Shown: positions 25,902 to 35,153, counted from the first letter of the stretch. The stretch: 62,169 bases of DNA from Candidatus Poribacteria bacterium (GCA_022821965.1 JAJECN010000032.1:1-62169); one strand, 5' to 3'. Numbers and translations are program-made. Notes: generated by a model from the sequence alone, not told the origin.

Positions 25902-26273
25902 TTCGTTTATCCTCACTTCTGATTTAATGATCATGAGAAATACGGGACACAGATGTTCTGTAACCGGAACGGACGCACAACACAGATATTGATGGATGAA
26001 AACGTGGAAGGCGGGAAAAATGGGACCTCCCCCACGCTTCCACCCTTCCATTCTTCCAATGCCACAAGCAACAATCGGAGTTTGCGTCTGTCCTGTGTAA
26101 CGCCTAAGTGTATTTCCGTTCATAACAATGATTTAATTATGATTTATTTTTATCGTAAAATGCAAATTAAAATTCCGAAAGTGTAAAATATCAGTTTTTT
26201 AACAATAAACTTTGTTTTTATGCTAAAATCATGAGAAACTTGGGCAATTTTTAGCAATGAGGCACAGCGGAAC
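25902..26273. other. Divergent intergenic region, TonB receptor / acyl-CoA ligase
   Basis: 372 bases between divergent genes. It has the TTAATGATCATGA segment shared with the upstream of copy 1 (25925-25937) and an imperfect palindrome GTGGAAGG.../CTTCCACCC near 26005-26047. The last 170 bases are A/T-rich and probably hold the promoters. I could not settle on a clear -35/-10 pair. Confidence 0.55.
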
Positions 26274-27917
26274 ATGCACGGCTTGATGATGAACCATCCA
26301 TTGACGCTTGCGCAGATTTTGGAGCACGCACACCGTATACACGGCAATAAGCGGGTTACCACGCTCCTGCCCGACCAGACGCTCCATAGTTACAACTATA
26401 CTGCGTTATACGAGCGCGTAAAGCGGTTAGCAAACGTTATCACGCAAGTGGGCATTGTGCAGCCGGGCGATAGGGTTGCGACCTATGCCTCCAATACGTA
26501 TCAACATCTGGAGCTTTACTATGCGATTCCGTGCCTCGGTGCCGTGCTGCATCCGCTCAATATTCGTCTGTCTGCTGCGCAACTGGCTCACATTACTCAC
26601 GAGGCAGAAGACAAAGTCATTTTTGTAGATGGGGCATTTGCTGAGCAGTTTGAAGCACTACGGAATGAGATTGCCTGTGAGCAGGTTACCTATTTTAATC
26701 AGATGTCCACAGATGCCGATCCCTCTTATGAGCAGCTGCTTTCTGAAGCCGATCCAGCGTATGCATGGGATATTCCAGACGAAAACTGGGCGATGGGACT
26801 CTGCTATACCAGCGGAACGCAGGGCGAACCGCGAGGTGTTCTCTACACGCACCGCTCCATGTTTCTTCACACACTCGCTGTGAATCAAGCCGATGTCTTC
26901 GGATTGACCGAGGCAGATGTTGTTCTGCCACTTGTCCCGATGTTCCACGCGATGGCGTGGGGATTGCCTTATGCCAGTATGTTTGCCGGGGCGGATATAG
27001 TACTACCCGGTGCTAAACCAGCATGCATCGCAGACCTTATTGCGGAAACAGGTGTCACCGTCGCTGCAGGAGTGCCAACAGTATGGGCAGAGGCTTATCC
27101 TGAATTGCGCAAAAGGAGACAGGATATCTCCTCATTACGACGATTGATAGTCGGAGGCGAAGCGATGCCGCCGACACTCATTGAGGCTTACGAAAAGAAA
27201 CTTGGCATTGAGATTTGCCACGCTTGGGGGATGACGGAGATGTCTCCGACCGGGACCTTCTCAAAACTGCGCCGTGAACATCAAGCATTACCCGATGCCG
27301 AAAAATGGTTGATTAAAGCAAAACAGGGTAGACCGATACCGGGTGTTAAACTCCGCCTCGCAGCGGAGAAATCTGACGAGTTTACCGAACTCCCTTGGGA
27401 TGGTAAAACGGCTGGAGAACTACACGTACAGAGTCCGTGGACAGCACGTGCCTACTATCGGAGTGAACCGACAGACGAACACTTCACCGCCGACGGATGG
27501 TTAAGGACTGGTGATATTGCGACGATTGACGCTCACGGCTACATGCAGATTGTGGACCGCGCAAAGGCACTCATCCGAAGCGGTGGAGAGTCTATTTCAA
27601 GTGTTGCTTTGGAGACTGCCCTCCTGAAACATCCTTACGTCACGGAAGCTGCGGTTATTGGCGTGCCCAGCGAAAAATGGAGTGAACGCCCACTCGCTGT
27701 CATCGCCCTTACACCGGTAGGTGCGGTTTCTAACCGCGCTGATGCGGACATCTCGGACACCCTTAAGCAGCATCTTTCCGTTGAGTTCCCCAAATTCTGG
27801 ATTCCTGACCGGTTTGTCTTTGTTGATGAAATCCCTAAAACGGGTGTTGGAAAATCCGATAAGCACACACTCCGTAAACGACTGCTAAGTGCAGAAACAA
27901 AGGAGAAACTGCCATGA
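26274..27917 (+). CDS. AMP-binding acyl-CoA ligase (fatty-acid type)
   Basis: 547 residues of the ANL superfamily; activates a carboxylic acid with ATP and joins it to CoA. Motifs: YTSGTQGEPRGV (about 178-189; a conserved Thr is Gln and the Lys is Arg), GMTEMSP (A5), GWLRTGDIATIDAHGYMQIVDR (A7/A8) and GVGKSDKHTLRKR holding the catalytic Lys region near the end. Layout fits medium- or long-chain fatty-acid ligases. Residues about 480-491 (TPVGAVSNRADA) are encoded by an in-frame hairpin repeat. It overlaps the next gene by 4 bases (ATGA), so the two are co-translated. Confidence 0.92.
   Translation: MHGLMMNHPLTLAQILEHAHRIHGNKRVTTLLPDQTLHSYNYTALYERVKRLANVITQVGIVQPGDRVATYASNTYQHLELYYAIPCLGAVLHPLNIRLSAAQLAHITHEAEDKVIFVDGAFAEQFEALRNEIACEQVTYFNQMSTDADPSYEQLLSEADPAYAWDIPDENWAMGLCYTSGTQGEPRGVLYTHRSMFLHTLAVNQADVFGLTEADVVLPLVPMFHAMAWGLPYASMFAGADIVLPGAKPACIADLIAETGVTVAAGVPTVWAEAYPELRKRRQDISSLRRLIVGGEAMPPTLIEAYEKKLGIEICHAWGMTEMSPTGTFSKLRREHQALPDAEKWLIKAKQGRPIPGVKLRLAAEKSDEFTELPWDGKTAGELHVQSPWTARAYYRSEPTDEHFTADGWLRTGDIATIDAHGYMQIVDRAKALIRSGGESISSVALETALLKHPYVTEAAVIGVPSEKWSERPLAVIALTPVGAVSNRADADISDTLKQHLSVEFPKFWIPDRFVFVDEIPKTGVGKSDKHTLRKRLLSAETKEKLP
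27714..27746. repeat. Hairpin repeat inside the acyl-CoA ligase gene
   Basis: ACCGGTAGGTGCGGTTTC followed by TAACCGCGCTGATG: the GGTGCGGTT / AACCGCG palindrome of the intergenic family (compare 29030-29054 and 48019-48042), read in frame as PVGAVSNRADA. Confidence 0.8.
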
Positions 27918-28951
27918 GAATGAAAGCCGCTATCTACACAGGCATTGAAGAAATTGAGGTTCGTGAAGTTGAACGTAACGAACCCCCTCCGGGGTTTGTA
28001 CTCGTTGATACGAAGCAGACCGGTATCTGTGGAAGTGATCTGCATAGTTATTTCGGGAATTGGGGGCAATCGCATGAGCATGCCGCCGGGCATGAAACGT
28101 GTGGTGTGGTCGTGGCACTCGGTGACGGTGTAACGAAGTTCGACATCGGGGATAGAGTCGCTGTAGAGTGTTTTTCGCACTGCAGCATCTGCACGTACTG
28201 CGAAACCGGACAGTACAATCTCTGCCTCAATAGAGGTGGGATCTCTCCGAAGATGCACGGCGGGTTTGCTGAATATACGTCAACACACCAATCCGGATTG
28301 TTTAAATTGCCGGAACGGATGACGTTTGAACAGGGCGCGCTCGTTGAACCACTCGCTGTCTCACACCGTGCCATAGCGCGCTCAGGTGCCAATTCCCGAG
28401 ACACCGTCGCGATTATCGGCGGTGGGACCATCGGTCAATTCTGCTTGGCGGATGCGGTTGCTGCGGGTGTTAAAGAGACGTTGATTACTGTCAAATACGA
28501 ACAGCAGGTGGAGTTGGCAAAAGCACTGGGGGCGGATCACATCGTCAATGTTGGCGACACCGATGTCCAAGAATACGTCAAGGAGGTCACAAATGGCATC
28601 GGTTTTGATGCGGTCATCGAAACGGTAGGTGGTGCGGAGAACTTCAACATTGCTACAACGATCGTTCGGAAGCAAGGATCTGTTGTTCTCGTCGCGGGAT
28701 ACTACAAACCGCTTGAGGTGAATCTTTCCACTATCGTTTGGTCCGAGGCATCCATTACAGGCTCTAACTGCTACGGTTATAGCGGCATGGAGACCGACTT
28801 TGAAGCCGCAATTGAATTGATAGACTCCGGTAAAGTCGATGCCACGAAATTGGTGACGCACTACTATCCGCTTGAGGAAATCCGGGAAGCGTTCCGCGTG
28901 TCTGCTGATAAGACCTCCGGTGCGATTAAAGTGCACGTCTGTCAAGACTAA
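27914..28951 (+). CDS. Zinc-dependent alcohol dehydrogenase (MDR family)
   Basis: 345 residues. Catalytic zinc site: Cys in GICGSDLHSY, GHE in AAGHETCGVV. Structural zinc site: four Cys in FSHCSICTYCETGQYNLC. Rossmann motif IIGGGTIGQF. Oxidises secondary alcohols, polyols or threonine-like substrates with NAD(P); which one cannot be told. Its ATG overlaps the stop of the acyl-CoA ligase gene, so an acid or alcohol route handled by both is plausible. After it comes a repeat-filled gap. Confidence 0.93.
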   Translation: MRMKAAIYTGIEEIEVREVERNEPPPGFVLVDTKQTGICGSDLHSYFGNWGQSHEHAAGHETCGVVVALGDGVTKFDIGDRVAVECFSHCSICTYCETGQYNLCLNRGGISPKMHGGFAEYTSTHQSGLFKLPERMTFEQGALVEPLAVSHRAIARSGANSRDTVAIIGGGTIGQFCLADAVAAGVKETLITVKYEQQVELAKALGADHIVNVGDTDVQEYVKEVTNGIGFDAVIETVGGAENFNIATTIVRKQGSVVLVAGYYKPLEVNLSTIVWSEASITGSNCYGYSGMETDFEAAIELIDSGKVDATKLVTHYYPLEEIREAFRVSADKTSGAIKVHVCQD

Positions 28952-28979
28952 TTTTCCCCAAGCTTGTAGGTGTGGTTTG

Positions 28980-29096
28980 ATGAAGTTTAATAAAATATTT
29001 CGGTAATTCTGTATTTCCGCCAGGCCCGGTAGGTGCGGTTTCCTAACCGCACCGGATCTCTCTACAAAATTGCCGAATTAAATTGTTAATCTTCAT
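28980..29096. mobile_element. 117-base MITE-like element, copy 1, nested in a hairpin
   Basis: Ends are inverted copies of each other over about 29 bases: ATGAAGTTTAATAAAATATT... and ...TTAAATTGTTAATCTTCAT. Its centre is the palindrome GGTGCGGTT-TCCT-AACCGCACC. The flanks GGTGTGGTTTG and CAACCGCACC pair with each other, so the element sits in the loop of another hairpin repeat. Copy 2 at 56319-56433 is built the same way. No coding capacity. Confidence 0.82.
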
Positions 29097-29126
29097 GCAA
29101 CCGCACCATAGGTGTCAATTTATACT

Positions 29127-29371
29127 GTAGGTTGGGTTGAACGGGACTGAGAAAATAGGCGGTGTACGTCAAATACCCGCGAACCAAACGTGTAGGTCTC
29201 TACAATCAAGAACACAGTGAAACCCAACGGGCTTCTTTCTTTGAGATCATGGGATGGCGATAGGTTTGCGTTGGGTTTCGCTATCGCCTTGATTTATATG
29301 ACGGTATAGAGAGTTGAAATGTACTTGGGTTATCGGCATGGTCTTTCTTGATTCCGCTCAACCCAACCTAC
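29127..29371. mobile_element. 245-base element with GTAGGTTGGGTTGA inverted ends
   Basis: Left end GTAGGTTGGGTTGAACGG and right end CCGCTCAACCCAACCTAC match as inverted repeats at 17 of 18 positions. GAAACCCAACG and TTGGGTTTCG segments lie inside. A partial relative starting GTAGGTTGGGTTGAGCGG is at 50177-50280. No transposase inside. Confidence 0.75.
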
Positions 29372-29473
29372 GAGGCTATGATGCGTTTTTCCTTAAATTA
29401 ACACCTGTGGTGGGATTTGAGATCTCACCAGTAAGCATCTACTGTTTGAGAAAATAAAAGGATTTTTTACACA

Positions 29474-30199
29474 ATGCAGAACGGAAATCATACGTTGAGC
29501 ACTGAAGAAAGGGAACAGTTTTGGCGGCACGGTTACCTCGGTCCTTACAAACTCTGTGGTCCTGAAGACATGCTCAACATGCAACCAGAAATTGAGAAAA
29601 TTCTTGAAACGCCACCACCGGATCACAACCAATTGGTGCATAACCGGCATCTTGATTCTCCGTTGATTCATCAACTTGCCACGCACCCAACTATCGTTAA
29701 ACGGATGGCGGCACTGTATGGTCCAGACCTGCTCCTTTGGCGGACGAACTTTTTTGTTAAGGAACCGGGGGCAAAAGAGATTCCATGGCACCAAGATTTC
29801 AACTATTGGCCCCTTGAACCCCCCGTCATTATTTCGGCATGGATTGCTGTTGATTCGGCAACGTTAGAGAATAGTTGTCTCCAGATCGTCCCCGGTTCAC
29901 ACCGAAAAGTGATCCCGCACGTGAAGGCGACTTCGGACATGGCGTTCAATCAGATGGGGGATCTCGAATTTATTGATACCAGCACTATCGTCAATCTTGA
30001 GATGCAACCCGGTGAATTTGTGCTCTTTAATGAGCGTACCTTGCATCACTCGGAAGCAAATCGTTCTGACAAGCGGCGTATCGGTTTAGCCGTCCGAGTC
30101 ATCCTGCCTATCGTCAAAGTTTTCGATTGGGATGCCCCTGAACACAAACTTATCGTCGTTCATGGTGAGGATCCCGTGCAATTTAATAATAGGGAATAG
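29474..30199 (+). CDS. Phytanoyl-CoA dioxygenase (PhyH) family protein
   Basis: 241 residues. Fe(II)/2-oxoglutarate oxygenase with His-x-Asp in WHQDFNYW and the distal His in LHHSEANRSDKRR, the following Arg being the likely co-substrate ligand. CLQIVPGSHR is the usual family loop. It is only distantly similar to the PhyH gene at 17174-17899. AAAAGG is upstream of the ATG. It is flanked by repeats on both sides and is probably transcribed alone or with the oxidoreductase that follows. Confidence 0.92.
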   Translation: MQNGNHTLSTEEREQFWRHGYLGPYKLCGPEDMLNMQPEIEKILETPPPDHNQLVHNRHLDSPLIHQLATHPTIVKRMAALYGPDLLLWRTNFFVKEPGAKEIPWHQDFNYWPLEPPVIISAWIAVDSATLENSCLQIVPGSHRKVIPHVKATSDMAFNQMGDLEFIDTSTIVNLEMQPGEFVLFNERTLHHSEANRSDKRRIGLAVRVILPIVKVFDWDAPEHKLIVVHGEDPVQFNNRE

Positions 30200-30228
30200 A
30201 CCCCGAACAGGACATTTACCAGCTTTTT

Positions 30229-30280
30229 GTAGCAGGGGTAACCCCTACCAACCTTTTGTAGGAGGGGTTTGTAACCCCGA
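30229..30280. repeat. Two hairpins, GGGGTAACCCC type
   Basis: GTAGCAGGGGTAACCCCTACC (30229-30249) and GTAGGAGGGGTTTGTAACCCC (30258-30278) are neighbouring members of the palindrome family with different stems. They may act as a terminator for the dioxygenase gene. Confidence 0.75.
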
Positions 30281-30324
30281 TTTATTCTGTAAGTCCTCAT
30301 TGATTAAAAAGGAGAAATGTTAAA

Positions 30325-31335
30325 ATGAATCGTCAAGTTACCCTCGCTTCCCGACCTGTAGGGTATCCCAAGGAATCGGATTTCAACGTGGTTGAGGTGC
30401 CTATTCCAGCACCTGAAGATGGAGAAGTATTGGTAAAGACCATCTACCTCTCGGTTGATCCGTATATGCGGGGACGGATTAATGCCGCGAAATCTTACGC
30501 CGCGAATGTAGAAATTGATGAAATCATGGTCGGCAGTGTTATCGCTCAGGTTATCGCGTCGAAGCATCCAAATTTCGAGGAAGGCGATATCGTCAACGCG
30601 GGCATCGGGTGGCAGGAATACGGTGTCGCTGCTGGGGATGGGCTGCGGAAGATTGATTCGACAATCGCACCTATCTCAACAGGGGCTGGCATTCTCGGTA
30701 TGCCGGGGTTGACAGCCTACTTCGGCTTGCTTAAGATTGGAAAACTTCAGGAACGGGAGACTGTATTTGTGTCTGGTGCCGCTGGCGCAGTCGGCTCCGT
30801 CGTTGGACAGATCGCAAAAATCAAAGGGTGTCGGGTTGTCGGTTCTGCGGGAAGCGATGAAAAGGTCGCTTATGTCGTTGATGAACTCGGCTTTGATGCC
30901 GCGTTTAACTATAAGGAGGTCGACGATTACCAATCGGAGCTCCAAACACTTCTTCCTGATGGCATTGATGTCTATTTTGACAACGTCGGTGGCGTTATCA
31001 CAGATGCCGTTTTCCCCAATTTAAGGATCAAGGGACGCGTCGTCATCTGTGGACAGATTTCGCAATATAACTTGGAGAAACCAGAGACGGGACCGCGTTT
31101 CCTCTGGAATATGATCACCAAGCGTGCGAGAATCGAAGGCTTTCTTGTTTCTGAGTTTGCGAATCAACATGCGGAAGCACTTGTTGAGATGTCGGAATGG
31201 TTACGGCAGGGTAGGTTGAAATACCGTGAGACGATCGAAGAAGGTGGGATCGAAAGCGCGCCCGCGGCATTCATTAGCATGCTGAAAGGTGGTAATATCG
31301 GCAAACAGCTCGTTAAAATCGCTGATGTTGACTAA
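30325..31335 (+). CDS. NADP-dependent oxidoreductase, MDR family without zinc (CurA/PTGR type)
   Basis: 336 residues. SVDPYMRGR near residue 47 and VSGAAGAVGSVVGQIAK (the AAxGxxG nucleotide motif) identify the prostaglandin/leukotriene reductase-like group that reduces alpha,beta-unsaturated ketones or aldehydes. No zinc ligands. VYFDNVGG and VICGQISQYN are typical. AAGGAG lies 13 bases before the ATG, nearer an upstream ATG TTA AAA TGA whose stop overlaps this start. It may detoxify enones or serve lipid or aromatic metabolism with its neighbours. Confidence 0.92.
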   Translation: MNRQVTLASRPVGYPKESDFNVVEVPIPAPEDGEVLVKTIYLSVDPYMRGRINAAKSYAANVEIDEIMVGSVIAQVIASKHPNFEEGDIVNAGIGWQEYGVAAGDGLRKIDSTIAPISTGAGILGMPGLTAYFGLLKIGKLQERETVFVSGAAGAVGSVVGQIAKIKGCRVVGSAGSDEKVAYVVDELGFDAAFNYKEVDDYQSELQTLLPDGIDVYFDNVGGVITDAVFPNLRIKGRVVICGQISQYNLEKPETGPRFLWNMITKRARIEGFLVSEFANQHAEALVEMSEWLRQGRLKYRETIEEGGIESAPAAFISMLKGGNIGKQLVKIADVD

Positions 31336-31381
31336 GGATAAAAACTGTTAGTAAGACTATTTTTCTAACGAGGACTTCCTC

Positions 31382-32431
31382 ATGAACACGCGTCGTTTGG
31401 TTCTACTGTTTTCGCTCATAATTCTATTGAATTTTTGTACAGGTCTGTTCTGTTGGGCAGAAGGTATGATTGTCTACTCCTATCGTAGCACGACCTACAT
31501 GATGCGTCCGAATGATACCATACCTACGCGCATTGCGGAAGAAGGTATTTCTACCCCTTCGCCGGATGGTCGCTTTTTGGCAGCGGTAGATGGCGACCCT
31601 GATCGCCGGAATGTTCTCCATATCCGACACCTCCGGACCGGTAAGAAAATTCGTTCTATCATATTGCAAGTCCATTCTTACGTCGATATTTCTTGGTCTC
31701 CGGATGGACGTTGGATTGTGTATGCTGGTAGTCCACAAAGGATAAGAGGCGGACGTGGCGTGGACACAGAAATCTTTCTCATTTCACCGGATGGACGACG
31801 GAAGCGAAAGTTACCGCACCCAATTGGTGAGAATCCAATAGGTTTTGTCTGGGCATCGGACTCACAATCCGTGTTCTACAATCTCGCTGCAACAGACAGA
31901 CGTCAGGAAATTTGGGAGTCGAAAATCAATGGTCAGGAAAAAGCCAAAAAGCATTTGCCATTCCACGAAGGTGCGGGTTTCTTAAACCGTTACCCGTTCT
32001 ATAGTTTCTCACCAAACGGTAAAGAGATAGCCTACACACCGCTTCATGAAGGGGTCTTTGTTGCGGATGTTGAGGGGAAGAACCACCGAAAAGTAACTGA
32101 TCGCCTTCATGGCGACATAGTTATAGGAGACATAGTTATAAATGTTAATGGGGTAAACCTCCCAAAAGTAGTCAATCTCGGCTTGCGGCAGTTCTTTCAA
32201 GTAGATTGGTCGCCGAATGGCAAACATCTTGTGTTCTCTGCTGAGATGTTTGTGGGTGATTATGGGCTTTATATCTACTCGTTTGCGTCCGAGAAAGTGC
32301 GGCTTTTAGCCCTTTTCCCGGACAGTCTCCCTATTTCGCCGCGCTGGGTTGGTGGTTCGTTGCCAGTGCAACCGTCAGATAAAATGGCTGTGACATGGGG
32401 TGCCATCAAGCGTTCAGTGGAAACTGACTAA
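31382..32431 (+). CDS. Secreted TolB/PD40-like beta-propeller protein
   Basis: 349 residues. Signal peptide (LVLLFSLIILLNFCTGLFCWAEG), then repeated blades with SPDGR/SPNGK motifs: STPSPDGRFLAAV, SWSPDGRWIVYAG, SFSPNGKEIAYT and DWSPNGKHLVFSA. Such propellers bind proteins or ligands in the cell envelope; no catalytic residues are seen. The C-terminus is KMAVTWGAIKRSVETD, a tail shared with three other secreted proteins here. A near-identical but frameshifted paralogue follows at 32446. Compared with it, this copy has a short insertion (GDIVIGDIVINVNGVNLP) arising from a small tandem duplication. Confidence 0.85.
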   Translation: MNTRRLVLLFSLIILLNFCTGLFCWAEGMIVYSYRSTTYMMRPNDTIPTRIAEEGISTPSPDGRFLAAVDGDPDRRNVLHIRHLRTGKKIRSIILQVHSYVDISWSPDGRWIVYAGSPQRIRGGRGVDTEIFLISPDGRRKRKLPHPIGENPIGFVWASDSQSVFYNLAATDRRQEIWESKINGQEKAKKHLPFHEGAGFLNRYPFYSFSPNGKEIAYTPLHEGVFVADVEGKNHRKVTDRLHGDIVIGDIVINVNGVNLPKVVNLGLRQFFQVDWSPNGKHLVFSAEMFVGDYGLYIYSFASEKVRLLALFPDSLPISPRWVGGSLPVQPSDKMAVTWGAIKRSVETD

Positions 32432-32445
32432 AAAAGGGACCTTGT

Positions 32446-33413
32446 ATGTATAAATGCCACTTGCCCCTTCTGTTTTTTCTAATAATTCTATTGGGTATTT
32501 GTCCGAATCTGTTCTGTTGGGCAGAGGGTATGATTGTCTTCTCCTATCGTGGGGATACCTACATGATGCGGCCAGATGATGCTGAGCCTACGCTTATTGC
32601 GGAGAAAGGTATTTCTGCTCCTTCGCCGGATGGACGCTATTTGGCAATCTTGGACACAGATCTTGAACGGCGCAATATTCTTCACATCCAGCACTTACAT
32701 ACCGGTGGGAGAATTCGCTCCTTTAAGTTGCAGGTGCATGCTTTTCACGATATTTCTTGGTCTCCGGATGGACGCTGGATTGTCTATGCTGGCAATCGGT
32801 TTGGGATAAGAAACGGACATGAAGAGGATAGAGAACTTTTTTAATCTCTCCGGATGGACAGCGAAAGCGGAAGTTACCTTACCCGATTGGCGAAAAACCG
32901 ATAGGGCTTGTCTGGACATCAGACTCGCGATCTGTCTTCTATAACCTTCTCGCCACGGGTAGGCGTCAGGAGATTTGGGAATCGAATGTCAATGGTCAGG
33001 AAAAACCCAAGAAACATTTGCCATTCCATGAACGTGCGGGTTTCTTAAGCCGTTACCCGTTCTATAGTTTCTCACCGAACGGCAAAGAGATAGCCTACAC
33101 ACCGCTTCATGAAGGCGTATTTGTTGCGGATGTTGAGGGGAAGAACCACCGAAAAGTAGCTGATCACAACTTACGGCAGTTCTTTCAAGTGGATTGGTCG
33201 CCGAATGGCGAACATCTTGTATTCTCTGCTGATACGCGTGCGGGTGAGTACGGACTCTACATTTACTCGTTTGTAACTCGGAAAGTTCGGCGTTTGGTTT
33301 CTTTGCCGGACAGTCTGCCTATTTTGCCGCGCTGGGTTGGTGATTCATTGCCAGTGCAACCATTAAATAAGATGGCTGTGACATGGGGTAGCATCAAGGG
33401 TTCAGAGAAATAA
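32446..33413 (+). pseudogene. Secreted TolB-like propeller paralogue with a frameshift
   Basis: The first 132 codons (signal peptide, SPDGRYLAIL, SWSPDGRWIVYAG) match the preceding gene, then stop at TAA (32842-32844) directly after a run of six T (32837-32842). Adding one T restores ISPDGQRKRK and the rest to 33413, ending KMAVTWGSIKGSEK. So the gene is intact except for one missing base in a homopolymer: a recent frameshift, a sequencing error or slippage are all possible. Around 33033-33170 the DNA is almost identical to the first copy, suggesting recent duplication or gene conversion. Confidence 0.85.
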
Positions 33414-33454
33414 TCTGAACTCGTTACTCGCACGCGCACAGCCCAAATTCGCTT

Positions 33455-34399
33455 CTAATATCCCTTCTCTTTATCAATCACACTCAGGAGCGGTTTGCCG
33501 ACGAGAAGTCGTTCCAGATTATCACAGAAAAGTCCAACCGATCGATCCAAGCGGATGGGTGAACCACCGGCGACGTGTGGTGTAATAATCACATTCGGCA
33601 AATCCCATAACAGGCTGTCGGTAGGCAGCGGTTCTTCAGGCGTGACATCCAATCCCGCACCGCCGATGCTTCCCGAAGTGAGCGCGCGGAGCAGTGCTGG
33701 TCCATCTACAATCTGACCGCGTGTGACGTTGATAAGCAACGCGTGCGATTTCATCTGTTCAAACGCTGCATCGTCGAACATTCCGTGCGTCTCCGGTGTC
33801 AGCGGCGCGCAGATAACGACAACATCTGATTCTGAAAGCAGGTCATGGAACCGATCCATCTTCCAGACTTCGTGAACAAACGAGGGTGGCTCAATCGTCT
33901 CCGGATCGACGGCGATGACGCGCATATCAAACCCTTGTGCCCGGCGCGCGACATCAATACCCGTGCCCCCAAGTCCGACGATACCCAGCGTCCGTTCGCT
34001 CAACTCCCACGTTGCCAAACGGATTGACATCCGATTGTCCCAGGTCCGCTCGCGGACCGAACGTCCGATACCGCGGAGAAGACCTAAAAGTAAAGCCCAC
34101 GCCTGATCTGCCAGATGGGGACCAACGAACCCTTTCGCACTCGTTAGGATAACATCGCTTTTAACAAATTCGGGAAACAGCAAGCCGTCAACGCCAGCGG
34201 AAAGCACTTGCACCCATTTGAGTTGTTGCGAATTCTCAAAAAGAGAACGGTTAAACCCACCGAACACAATATCTGTATCCGCAATTTCGCGCAATGCTTC
34301 TTCCGAATTCTGTGGACGCACAAGCGAGAATTCCTCGGAAACGGATTGAATCTGCTGCTGTTGTTCCGACGTAATATCGGTGTTAATCAGAATTTTCAT
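33455..34399 (-). CDS. D-2-hydroxyacid dehydrogenase (NAD-dependent)
   Basis: 314 residues. Nucleotide motif VGLGGTGIDVARRA, catalytic Arg in NVTRGQIVDG, Glu in TPEEPLP and His in ITPHVAGGS form the usual triad. It interconverts a 2-hydroxy acid and a 2-keto acid; glyoxylate/hydroxypyruvate-type activity is likely but not proven. GAGGAGATG precedes the ATG. It stands alone on the minus strand between plus-strand genes. Confidence 0.93.
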   Translation of the reverse strand: MKILINTDITSEQQQQIQSVSEEFSLVRPQNSEEALREIADTDIVFGGFNRSLFENSQQLKWVQVLSAGVDGLLFPEFVKSDVILTSAKGFVGPHLADQAWALLLGLLRGIGRSVRERTWDNRMSIRLATWELSERTLGIVGLGGTGIDVARRAQGFDMRVIAVDPETIEPPSFVHEVWKMDRFHDLLSESDVVVICAPLTPETHGMFDDAAFEQMKSHALLINVTRGQIVDGPALLRALTSGSIGGAGLDVTPEEPLPTDSLLWDLPNVIITPHVAGGSPIRLDRSVGLFCDNLERLLVGKPLLSVIDKEKGY

Positions 34400-34526
34400 G
34401 TTGACATCTCCTCTGTATCGTGGTATTCTATATACGAAATAATGAAATCCCTATACACTGATAACAACAAGTTTTGGCTTGCAAGCTACGCCAAAAACAC
34501 ATTTCTCAAAAAAGGAGCATCTCATT

Positions 34527-35051
34527 GTGATTAATTTATCTTCTATGCCGACACTTAGCCGACGCATAGCCACTGTTTTTATTCCCATCTTTGCTATGAG
34601 CCTCTTTCTCTCCGCAGTTTTCATTGCCGGATGCGGGGACGAGGGCGATATGACGGAAGACACCGGTATGACGGATGTCCTTCAACCCACAACAACGCCT
34701 CCTGCCACGACCCCAGTGCCTGAGCCACCGGCTGGTGAACCACCTCCTGTCGAAGAACCTGTTGTGGAGGGTGTCTCTTTTAAGGACGACATTCAACCGA
34801 TCCTTGCCGAGCGATGTGCCCTTGGAGGGTGCCACGCCGCACCCGGTGCCGCTGGACTCGACCTCAGCAAATACGATACCTTCAAAAAGGGTGGAAACGG
34901 TGGCCCCGCGTTTAACGCTGGTAATGGCAAGGGAAGTCTTGTTGTCAAACGTATTGATGGCGGCGGCATGCCCCCCGGTGGTCCTCCATTAGACGGTGAC
35001 CAGATTCAACTTTTCATTGACTGGATTGACGAAGGTGCCGAAAATAACTAA
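34527..35051 (+). CDS. Lipoprotein with a cytochrome c-like (Planctomycete-type) domain
   Basis: 174 residues. Signal peptide with lipobox IAGC (Cys36), a Pro/Thr-rich linker (QPTTTPPATTPVPEPP), then a domain like those in planctomycete cytochrome modules: FKDDIQPILAERC, a CALGGCH heme-type motif with four residues between the Cys instead of two, GLDLSKYD, GGMPPGGPPL and FIDWIDEGA. Covalent heme with this wider spacing is uncertain. The start is taken at GTG 34527, nine bases after AAGGAG; an ATG six codons later is also possible. A hairpin terminator follows. Confidence 0.8.
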   Translation: MINLSSMPTLSRRIATVFIPIFAMSLFLSAVFIAGCGDEGDMTEDTGMTDVLQPTTTPPATTPVPEPPAGEPPPVEEPVVEGVSFKDDIQPILAERCALGGCHAAPGAAGLDLSKYDTFKKGGNGGPAFNAGNGKGSLVVKRIDGGGMPPGGPPLDGDQIQLFIDWIDEGAENN

Positions 35052-35153
35052 AACTTAGCGACAGCATAGCATTTCTGTCTCCTTCTGTCAATTGAAAAAA
35101 TATCGGAACCAACGTTATCAACCTACCTCCAAGCGTATGTTGTAGAATGTTAG

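Larger units (their letters stand above)
28952..29473. other. Gene-free region filled with repeats
   Basis: 522 bases without a credible gene: a palindrome split by a small mobile element (28966-29107) and a second inverted-repeat element (29127-29371). Confidence 0.8.

Noticed and set aside
23109..26123. 1004-residue version of the second TonB receptor
   Set aside because: The extra 74 residues are unlike the paralogue, come from a repetitive region and precede the signal peptide. GAGGATAAACG supports the ATG at 25901.
27635..28258. 207-codon antisense open frame across the ligase and dehydrogenase genes
   Set aside because: Covers two clear genes, including their start/stop overlap; no family resemblance.
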